Positions 8,828 through 16,495 of a stretch of DNA of 32,027 nucleotides are shown one piece after another (position 1 is the first letter of the stretch; the number at the start of each line of letters is the position of its first letter). The DNA is from Microcaldota archaeon. Lineage in GTDB: Archaea > Micrarchaeota > Micrarchaeia > Anstonellales > Bilamarchaeaceae. The notes beneath the pieces are model-generated. The model searched no databases. It saw only the letters and a list, made by a program, of their open reading frames with translations, and had not been told where the DNA came from. The stretch is from NCBI GenBank assembly GCA_013425455.1, contig JACCLI010000023.1:1-32027 (forward strand). The letters are read 5' to 3'. Made by a program: the position numbers and the translations under genes.

Positions 8828-11413
8828 ATGGCCGTCGGAACCCTCCGCTCCCCGACGCGGGCAGAGGCCCGCGAAGCCCTTGTGGCCAACCTCAGGGAGA
8901 TGAAGAGGGCCGGCGAGATAAGCGAGAGGACGCTGGAAAACGCGCTGAAGGACATCGCGCAGCTCACCGCGATGGAGCCCACGAAGGAGGACATAAAAAT
9001 CCTAGACAAATTCTACGAATTCGCAGGAAGCAAGAGCAAGATGAGCGGGTTCATAGCGAAGGCGCAGGCATCCTCCCTCCTTTACATCCTGAGGAAAAGA
9101 GGGCCGGAATTCCTGGAATCCTGCGCAAGGGCTTTCGTGATGCTGGAGGGGCATGCGCTGCCCCAGCTCGGGATGCTCAGGCCCAAATCCCTCAAGGAGC
9201 TCTGCCTGTTCAAGGAAGGCGCCGTGGAGGAATACGTGAAATGGGCGCTGGAAAAGTATGAGAAGGAGTGGGGGAAGAACGAGCAGTACCTGTTCAGGGC
9301 CTCCACGTTCGAGGTGGACAGGGAGGAGGTGAAGAAGTACCAGATTTCCGAGAACGCAGTTTTTCTCGTGGATGTGATGGGGAGCCTGACGCAGTTCGCA
9401 AGGATGCTCTTTAGGAGGGAGCTGAATGTGCGCAAATCCAGGGGCTCGGTCTCTTACACCACGGAAGAAAGCTCGGTGAGGCTGTACCTGGTCCCTGTTT
9501 CAGACATTTATGATACAAAGGAGGAGAACGAGAGGCGCTATTACCTGACCACGGGGCACGAGGCATCCCACCAGTGCAGGGGAAGCTTTTTCGTGGACGT
9601 GCTAAAATTGGCCGCGGAAATGGAGAAGAAGGGGGTAAAGATATTGGAGGTGGAGTTCGAGGAGAAAAGCCTGAAGCTGAAGAGCATGAAGGTGCAGGAG
9701 GAGGGGAAGGCGCCATGCACCATTGTGAGGTTCTGCGACCTTTTGACGCTCGCATTCAAAGAGGATGCGAAATTCCTGCACCACCTCTGGAACATCCTCG
9801 AGGACTGCAGGATTGAGTGCTGGATGTATGACGCGGACATAAAGGGGACGATGCGAAGGGGCGCCCAGGAGCTCAAGAGGAAACTTTTCACAAAGATGCA
9901 TGAGGAGGGGGTGGTGAAGGAGAATCTTGAGGGTGCGATTTCGTCCCTCCTTGCATTCGGCTCATTGTGCTCTGCCGCGGACTCAAGGAAGGATGTCATT
10001 TGCGCACTCCGGGGCCAGCCCCATGAAGAGCTTTCGGAGCACGATTCGTTCATATTGGAGGCCGTGGGCAAAATGGCACCGAAGAACCGCGAGCTGCTCT
10101 TTTCGATGATTGATGATTATGAGATTCTTTTTGCGGAGAGGAGAAACGAAAGCACGAAGAGCTACCTTTCCGCCCTGAAATTGTACGACAAGCTGAAGGA
10201 CATGCCTGGCAAGGAGAATATTGGCCCGGACATCCCGTCCGGAGGCACGGACATAGACCCCGAGAACATGATAATCAAGATAGGGGAGAAGGGGGAGGGG
10301 GATGGAGAGGTAGACATAGACGACCTGCCCCCTGAATTGAGGAAAAAAGTGCTTGATGCGATGAAGAAGGCCGGGATTGAACCGAAGGAAGGGAAGAAGC
10401 CCGGAAAAGAAGGCGAGGAAGGCAAGGTTCCGGGGGAAGAAGGGAAGGAGGATGGTGGCGGGAAACCCGGAACGGAAAACCGGAAACCGGAAATCGGGAA
10501 CAGGAACAAGATATACGGGGACTGGAGGGAAAGGGAGCACGGAAAGGATGAATATTCGCTCGTGAAGACCATGGAACTGCCGGAGGGGGCGTGCCATTCC
10601 GACCCGGCGCTCTCACGCATCATTTTCAGGGAGGTGAGGAGGCTCCTCGTTACGGAAGTCAGGCAGGTGGAGGGGCCTTCAGGTGACATGGTGGAAAGGG
10701 ACCTGAAAAGGGAGTGGGTGAGGGATAGGAAGAGGGGGATATGGCGCCCGAGGGACTATTTCATAGAGGAGGAAACCATCAGCACAAGGAGCCTCGCCGT
10801 ATTCGTGCTCGCGGATGCGAGCGGCTCACAGGGCATGCTCATCAACGGAAAGAGGAAGATAGATTACATCAACATGGCGACCCACAGCCTCGCGGAAGGG
10901 CTGCATGGGATACCGGGGCTCTCCTTCGGTTACGGGTACTTCCAGAGCTCGGGGAGGGAGGACACGCGCCTTTACATCGGGAAGGAGCTGGACGGGCCCC
11001 TAAGGTTCGGCTCCGTGGAGCCCGGATTGGCGAACAGGGACGGGGTGGCGATAAGGAGGGCGGGGAAGATACTCCTGAAATCCAACTCCTCGGTGAAGAT
11101 TCTCATACTCGTGACTGACTCGATGCCTGCGGATGACGGCGAATATACCGGAAAGTATGGATGCGAGGACGTGCAGCAGGCGTTCTCGGAACTCAGGAAA
11201 AAGGGGATAATTCCTTTTGCGATAACCGTGAAGCCTGAGGAGGCCTACTGGAAGGGGATTGGCTCCAAATTCGAAACCGTTGAGCAGTACCTGGATTTTC
11301 TTTATGGAAGGAATTACCATCATCTTATCCATTCGGAGAAGGAAGTGTGCGACGCCATTTTCAGGTTCGTGCGCATGACTCTGCCCAGGCTGAGGACGGT
11401 GGAGTACGAATGA
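8828..11413 (+). CDS. VWA-domain protein (NorD/CbbO/CobT-like) with putative HExxH metallopeptidase region
   Basis: C-terminal MIDAS-like FVLADASGS...NRDGVAIRRA...ILVTDSMPADD; central TTGHEASHQ and LWNILEDCRIE; acidic Gly/Lys/Glu linker between. Confidence 0.85.
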   Translation: MAVGTLRSPTRAEAREALVANLREMKRAGEISERTLENALKDIAQLTAMEPTKEDIKILDKFYEFAGSKSKMSGFIAKAQASSLLYILRKRGPEFLESCARAFVMLEGHALPQLGMLRPKSLKELCLFKEGAVEEYVKWALEKYEKEWGKNEQYLFRASTFEVDREEVKKYQISENAVFLVDVMGSLTQFARMLFRRELNVRKSRGSVSYTTEESSVRLYLVPVSDIYDTKEENERRYYLTTGHEASHQCRGSFFVDVLKLAAEMEKKGVKILEVEFEEKSLKLKSMKVQEEGKAPCTIVRFCDLLTLAFKEDAKFLHHLWNILEDCRIECWMYDADIKGTMRRGAQELKRKLFTKMHEEGVVKENLEGAISSLLAFGSLCSAADSRKDVICALRGQPHEELSEHDSFILEAVGKMAPKNRELLFSMIDDYEILFAERRNESTKSYLSALKLYDKLKDMPGKENIGPDIPSGGTDIDPENMIIKIGEKGEGDGEVDIDDLPPELRKKVLDAMKKAGIEPKEGKKPGKEGEEGKVPGEEGKEDGGGKPGTENRKPEIGNRNKIYGDWREREHGKDEYSLVKTMELPEGACHSDPALSRIIFREVRRLLVTEVRQVEGPSGDMVERDLKREWVRDRKRGIWRPRDYFIEEETISTRSLAVFVLADASGSQGMLINGKRKIDYINMATHSLAEGLHGIPGLSFGYGYFQSSGREDTRLYIGKELDGPLRFGSVEPGLANRDGVAIRRAGKILLKSNSSVKILILVTDSMPADDGEYTGKYGCEDVQQAFSELRKKGIIPFAITVKPEEAYWKGIGSKFETVEQYLDFLYGRNYHHLIHSEKEVCDAIFRFVRMTLPRLRTVEYE

Positions 11414-12258
11414 CACTCAAGCTTCTTCTGCCAAACAATCCTGTGCAGGGAAAGGCCCAGCCTCCGGAGCCGCTTGGGGAAAGGAGGGCAGACATCACGC
11501 CGGAGAGATTGAAGCAGATGCTGAAGGAAGGGGCACATAACGATATCATAAGGATGAGGAAGCCGCCAATCACAGTGCTCATCGGAGCGCTTGGGGATGA
11601 AAATGAAGACATTGCCCAGGATGTGAGCAGGCTGCTTTCGGAAATGGTTGAGAGAAAAAAGAAATTCGATTGGAGCGTGCATATCGACAAACTTGCGGAG
11701 GCAATGGGGGGGAATGGCATGGGGCATGTTTATGCGGCAGCCATTGTTGCGAAAATCGCATTCAAGCATCCGGAATATGATTGGAGCCCCGTGGTGCCGC
11801 TTATGATCGAGGATGTGCGGAATGGAGGGGCGGGCGACAGGACGCGCGCAATTAATGCGCTGGGGAACATGGAGGAAGTTTCTGCAGTGCCTGCAATAGT
11901 TGAAGCTCTTGAAAAGGAAATTGGAAGCGGCCCTCTCGGGGCGGCTGTGCGCGTGGAGGCCGTGAAGGCTCTTGCAAAGATTGCGGAAAGGCACCCTGAA
12001 TGCAACTTTGTTGATGCCATCCCTGCAATTCTCGATGCCCTGGTGGATGAAAACCTGGATGTGCGGGGGCACGCGGGTGCGCTGATGAAAAGGATGGCTG
12101 AGCGGCACCCGAAGGAAGTTGCCTCCAAAATAATAGAGTTGGTGAATGGCAGGCTTGGGGACGAACTCAAAGAGGTAAATTCAAGGAATGGGGCGCTTGC
12201 GGCAGTGATAAACAAAATCCTGCTCAAATGCGGAAAGGCGATGGAAGATGCAGCGTGA
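11410..12258 (+). CDS. HEAT-repeat protein, type-A-like N-terminus
   Basis: MTLKLLLPNNPVQGKAQPPEP...; FKHPEYDWSPVVPLMIED; cap IIELVNGRLGDELKEVNSRNG..KCGKAMEDAA; ATGA overlap with the VWA gene. Confidence 0.87.
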   Translation: MTLKLLLPNNPVQGKAQPPEPLGERRADITPERLKQMLKEGAHNDIIRMRKPPITVLIGALGDENEDIAQDVSRLLSEMVERKKKFDWSVHIDKLAEAMGGNGMGHVYAAAIVAKIAFKHPEYDWSPVVPLMIEDVRNGGAGDRTRAINALGNMEEVSAVPAIVEALEKEIGSGPLGAAVRVEAVKALAKIAERHPECNFVDAIPAILDALVDENLDVRGHAGALMKRMAERHPKEVASKIIELVNGRLGDELKEVNSRNGALAAVINKILLKCGKAMEDAA

Positions 12259-12261
12259 ATT

Positions 12262-13476
12262 GTGCACTCCGGAAGCCCCGAGGGGATTGCGAAGAAGGGG
12301 GTGTTCCGCAGGGCTTGGAATCACCTTACTGATTTTAGCGAGAGCCCTGCGCTCAATGCGATGAGGAGGATGAAGGCGGAAAGGCTTGTGAAGGAAGGCA
12401 GATATGATAAGGCGGTTGGGCTTGGGAAGAATGCGGTTCCCGCACTGGAAAAAGTGCTCTTCGGAAAGGACCCGGAGAAGAGGTTCTTGGCTCTGGATGC
12501 GCTTTTGAAAATCGGCAATCCGGGAATCCCTGCGCTTGGAAAAGCGCTCCATGACGATGTTATTGCAATCAGGGCGCGGGCGGCCACTTCGCTTTATGAT
12601 AATTCAAATTATTTGAGGCTGGAGAGCGTTGGGGACAGGGTCCTCTGCCTGCTTCTTAAGGAGGAGCCGGAAGCTGCAGCGGAGTACGGGGCAGAAGCCA
12701 TTCCCGCATTGGTTGACGCCCTGGATGACAAGCTGGGGTCGGTAACCTCCCAGGCCCTCAAAGCGATGGTTCTTATCTCACAAAAAGGCGTGGAATGCGG
12801 CTGGGAAGGCATTGGGGAGAAGCTAAAGGAGAAGGTTATGAAAAAAGGAGTTGTGCTGCAGGCAGATTTCATCGTGGCGCTCGCTAAGATAAGGGGCCTT
12901 GCGGCCGCGCCATTCCTTGTGGGGCTTCTGGAGAGAAATGACAATCTGGCGCAGGATGCAGCACACCAGCTTATGGATATTGTGAGGAAAGGCCCGGAAG
13001 AAGATTGGAGGTGGGCGATGGGCGCATTCGCCAGGGCGATGATGTGCGGCGGGGATGATGCCCTAAGCATATACATGCGGTCGAACATATCTGGCGCAGT
13101 CTTCGAAATAGTGAAAAGGCACAAGGATTACGATTTTACAGAAGTGGTTCCTGCGCTTGTCCGGGTTCTGGGGGACAACCACCCGAACTTCGGTAACTGG
13201 GCTGGGGACGCACTAGAGGAGATAGGGCTTCCTGTGGTTCCTGCGCTTTTGGAAGGGGTGAAACACGGGGAGGGCCTCATAGGGATGAGGTCCGCCTATG
13301 CGCTTGGGAGGCTTGGGAAAAGGCATCCGCAGGAGGTTGGCAATGCCATTATCAGGCTAATCAATGGCGAGTTCGGGGACAGGCTGGCTGAAATCAATGA
13401 GAGGAATGATGAGATTGCAACCGGGCTGAACGAAGCCCTGCTGGAATGCGGAAAAGCGCTTGAAAATGGCGCATAG
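12262..13476 (+). CDS. HEAT-repeat protein, type-B N-terminus, GTG start
   Basis: (V)HSGSPEGIAKKGVFRRAWNHLTD...; cap IIRLINGEFGDRLAEINERND..ECGKALENGA. The ancestral ATG at 12248 is out of frame. Confidence 0.85.
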   Translation: MHSGSPEGIAKKGVFRRAWNHLTDFSESPALNAMRRMKAERLVKEGRYDKAVGLGKNAVPALEKVLFGKDPEKRFLALDALLKIGNPGIPALGKALHDDVIAIRARAATSLYDNSNYLRLESVGDRVLCLLLKEEPEAAAEYGAEAIPALVDALDDKLGSVTSQALKAMVLISQKGVECGWEGIGEKLKEKVMKKGVVLQADFIVALAKIRGLAAAPFLVGLLERNDNLAQDAAHQLMDIVRKGPEEDWRWAMGAFARAMMCGGDDALSIYMRSNISGAVFEIVKRHKDYDFTEVVPALVRVLGDNHPNFGNWAGDALEEIGLPVVPALLEGVKHGEGLIGMRSAYALGRLGKRHPQEVGNAIIRLINGEFGDRLAEINERNDEIATGLNEALLECGKALENGA

Positions 13477-13481
13477 AAACA

Positions 13482-13489
13482 TTTAAATA
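13482..13489 (+). promoter_or_regulatory. TATA box (TTTAAATA) for the 13513 gene
   Basis: TTTAAATA 31 nt upstream of ATG 13513, with TTACAC at 13496-13501. Confidence 0.6.
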
Positions 13490-13512
13490 CACTTTTACAC
13501 ACTAATACATAC

Positions 13513-14145
13513 ATGAGCATCTCCCCTGCAACTGAAGAAGTTAGCCCTGCGAAGACGCTTAGGGGATTCCATGTGCCGAGGGAGCTTGTTGAGTCCATAA
13601 GAAGGCAGGAGGAGGCGAGAAATAGGGAGATGAAGGACAGGATAATGGTTGTGCAGAAGTGCCTGGTGGAGAAGCCCGCAGATGAGAAGGGGAAGGCGGA
13701 GCTCAATTCTGCGATAAGGTGGCTGGGCGAGAATGCAGGAATAATGGATGATGCGCAAAAACTGGGCGCATTCTTCCCGATTGCGAGGCTTGCTGAAGAG
13801 GGATGCGGCTGCGTGGACCCGCTGGAGGCGGGGCTGGCGATGGGCGCAATAGCCGGGAAGCTTGATATCCTGAATGCTATTTTTGACATTATGCGGGAAA
13901 ATCTGATCACAAAGATGAAGAGCGTAATGGAACGCGAAATAGTCAGTGGCATGAACGAAATAGGATATTATGTGATGCTCGTTGCCGCGTTGGGGGAGCC
14001 GAAGGCCGTGAGGCTCGTGCTGTTCTGGGGGAAGATGGGCATGGTTTCGGATGCAGCGGATAGGATTGCCTCCGTACGCCCGGAAATGGTGGAAGGCGTA
14101 AGGAAGGATATTGAAGCTGGGGCGAAGGCCTCGTTGCAAAGGTAA
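13513..14145 (+). CDS. Hypothetical alpha-helical protein, possibly a degenerate HEAT paralog
   Basis: Well-placed promoter; helical segments (EAGLAMGAIAGKLDILNAIFDIM; VAALGEPKAVRLVLFWGKMGMVSDAADRIASV). Confidence 0.7.
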   Translation: MSISPATEEVSPAKTLRGFHVPRELVESIRRQEEARNREMKDRIMVVQKCLVEKPADEKGKAELNSAIRWLGENAGIMDDAQKLGAFFPIARLAEEGCGCVDPLEAGLAMGAIAGKLDILNAIFDIMRENLITKMKSVMEREIVSGMNEIGYYVMLVAALGEPKAVRLVLFWGKMGMVSDAADRIASVRPEMVEGVRKDIEAGAKASLQR

Positions 14146-14149
14146 TCGC

Positions 14150-14679
14150 ATGGAGGAGCGTATCAGCTATTTTCGCAGGGCGTGCGCCTTCATTTTTAGC
14201 CCAAGGAAGGCGTGGATTAGGCACAAATTGGACAATGCGATCAGGCTTATGGAAAGCCCGGGCTTTCCTTAAGAGAGAGAATTGAGAGGGACAAGGTCGT
14301 GGAATGGCTCGGGAATAACGGGGGGTGGGAAGGGAATTCGCTGCTCAAGAGCTGGGCGATAAGGGGGGAGGCAAGGCTCAGGCCGGACTCGGACATTCTC
14401 GGGAGGGCGATTGCGAGGGGAGGGGAGGACAGCTTCCATCTGCATCTGGTTGCACATGCTTCGGTGGAAAGGGACGCGGATTTCAGCACCAATTACTATT
14501 TTGCGAGGCTCCTTGCGGCGGAATGCAGGGTGCTTGGGGAGGCAGGCCATGAGTTCGAGCCGAGGAAATCCCTCACGCATTTCATATGCTCCGGTGCAGA
14601 GAAGATGGTAAGGTTCATGGAAGAATCAAATGCGAAGCTGGTGAGGGAGTTTGAAAGGGAAAGGAAAGGCATGAAATAG
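14150..14679 (+). pseudogene. Candidate frameshifted ORF: 40-codon 5' part (14150-14272) and 3' part in another frame (GTG 14299-14679)
   Basis: MEERISYFRRACAFIFSPRKAWIRHKLDNAIRLMESPGFP* abuts the open -1 frame ...LRERIERDKVVEWLGNNGGWEGNSLLKSWAIRGEARLRPD...; the break sits near GAGAGAGA. Confidence 0.4.
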
Positions 14680-14684
14680 CATTC

Positions 14685-16460
14685 TCACCTAAGGCGCACT
14701 CCAGCCAGCCTGAATGCGGCTTCAAGAACTTCCTGTGCGCGGTCCATTATTAGCCTTCCTTCAGTATTGAGAGTCTCTGCGCTGAAGGGAACACCGCGAG
14801 CGATTGCCCTACCCCGCTCGTCAGTCTTATCTCTTGACAACATATCGTCCATCCACTTCAATGACCCCTCTAAAGTGTAGGGATCATCACGTTCGTTTTC
14901 AACAGACCCGGACCTTTCTTCTACAATACGCGCCCCTAGATTTGTATACCCGGCTTGTATTGCACTCACAATTGCATTCAGGTATTCCGGAACCACGCCA
15001 AGCCTTTCTGCCTCAGCGCGGACTTCTGCGGGTATCTCACCTCTGGGAGCCATGGCAGGCCCAGCAGCAATTTCCTCAGGCGGAAGGACGAGCCTCTCAT
15101 CCTCCCTGCCTTCTGTACGGCCGAAAGCTACCTGCACGGCCTCAAGGCCCGCGCGGTTTTTCCTCAAAAGGGCGTATTGCCCGTTTTCGTTCAAAGCAAG
15201 GTTTTCGCCAAGGACCCTTGCGAATGCCCATGTGCCTCCGTACCTCTCGGCGATGCCCTCCATCGTAGCCTCATCCAGGCGCCCTATCTTTGTGGCCCAT
15301 AAGTAAAAGGCAGTTGCCTCGCTGAGCGTCGCTGCGTTCAGATTGGAGCCATACTCCCTGTTGTATTCCTTTACCCAATCGTTGAATATCGTCCTCACGC
15401 CGCGGCTGAAGAGCTCTTCGGGCTTGCGCGCGATTCTTGCATAGTAAGCAGAGAATTGATCTTCTGCTGATACCTCCGCCGGAGCTGCTTCCTCGCGCCC
15501 GGAAACCACACTGGGAACTATGGCTGCAAGCTTGCTTGGGCTCGTTATGGGCGCAAGCCCGCGCAAATTTTGTAAAGTCCGCTCTGTTGTCGAATCCTCG
15601 CCTCCATGCAACAGCCAATGGCCATCCCTGAATTCCAGGTTCTCTCCGATAGCCCTTGCATAGTCCCATACGCCTACATACGCCGCCCTGCCGGCCTGGT
15701 CAATGAAATCGTTGTCAAATCCCATCTGCTTGGCACGGGCATAGAAGACTGAAGCGGCAACAAGGTCATCAAAATTCTGGCTCGTCCACTCGCGCTGCTG
15801 TGAAAGGCTCATATCCCCAAGCACAGTTGCAGATAGTGCGCCTGTTTCATTTGGGTTTCTGGTGACCTTGCTCAGCCATGCCCTGGTGCCCTCGCTTATG
15901 GTCTGCTCACCGCCTTGTGCGCGCAGGTAAGCGGAAAGGGTGGTCCCAAACAATGCCATCATGCCTTCTTCGCTCTTTGCGAATTCGGCAATGCCCCCCC
16001 TGCACCGTTGCTTGGTGAATATGTCGAACATATCCAGTGCGGTTGCGATTTGCCATCCCTGGTCGCGCATATACTCGCCTAATGACTCTTCAAGCGGAGT
16101 TCCAACATTTACCGCTTGTTTGATCAGGTATGTATCGAGATCAAGCAGTGAAGAGGGAGTTACGCCCAATTGCTCGAGGTTTCCAAGAAAGTTAAAGAAT
16201 CTTTCTCGGCTCTCCGCAGAATCAAATTTTTCAAGAAGCTGGATGAATTGGTTTCTCTTTTCGGCACTAAAATAGCCCTGCTCGGCATACTGCGCAATTA
16301 TGGAATCAAACATCCTGAATACCATGTCTCTTTGCCCTGCGTCTAGTTTGCCAAAAAGAGTGAGGGCTGCTGCCCGCTGGTTGTCGTCAAGGCCTTCAAG
16401 AAGATACTGTTTTTCCCTAGGGACAACTGTTTCCGCGATGCGTGGTGATGCAGATACCAT
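14685..16460 (-). CDS. Uncharacterised alpha-helical protein with an internal duplication
   Basis: Long ORF (track end 16484, GTG). ATG at 16460 fits a TATA element (AATATAAA on the minus strand) at 16490-16497. Internal repeat FYARAKQMG...ARAIGENL / FYLWATKIG...ARVLGENL. Confidence 0.8.
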   Translation of the reverse strand: MVSASPRIAETVVPREKQYLLEGLDDNQRAAALTLFGKLDAGQRDMVFRMFDSIIAQYAEQGYFSAEKRNQFIQLLEKFDSAESRERFFNFLGNLEQLGVTPSSLLDLDTYLIKQAVNVGTPLEESLGEYMRDQGWQIATALDMFDIFTKQRCRGGIAEFAKSEEGMMALFGTTLSAYLRAQGGEQTISEGTRAWLSKVTRNPNETGALSATVLGDMSLSQQREWTSQNFDDLVAASVFYARAKQMGFDNDFIDQAGRAAYVGVWDYARAIGENLEFRDGHWLLHGGEDSTTERTLQNLRGLAPITSPSKLAAIVPSVVSGREEAAPAEVSAEDQFSAYYARIARKPEELFSRGVRTIFNDWVKEYNREYGSNLNAATLSEATAFYLWATKIGRLDEATMEGIAERYGGTWAFARVLGENLALNENGQYALLRKNRAGLEAVQVAFGRTEGREDERLVLPPEEIAAGPAMAPRGEIPAEVRAEAERLGVVPEYLNAIVSAIQAGYTNLGARIVEERSGSVENERDDPYTLEGSLKWMDDMLSRDKTDERGRAIARGVPFSAETLNTEGRLIMDRAQEVLEAAFRLAGVRLR

Positions 16461-16495
16461 ATTATCACAGTAATACTCCTGCACAAAGGTTTATA

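Noticed and set aside
1811-13476. CRISPR array or non-coding tandem repeat
   Set aside because: Repetition is at the gene/protein-module level with divergent copies; no regular short direct repeat-spacer pattern was seen anywhere in the window.
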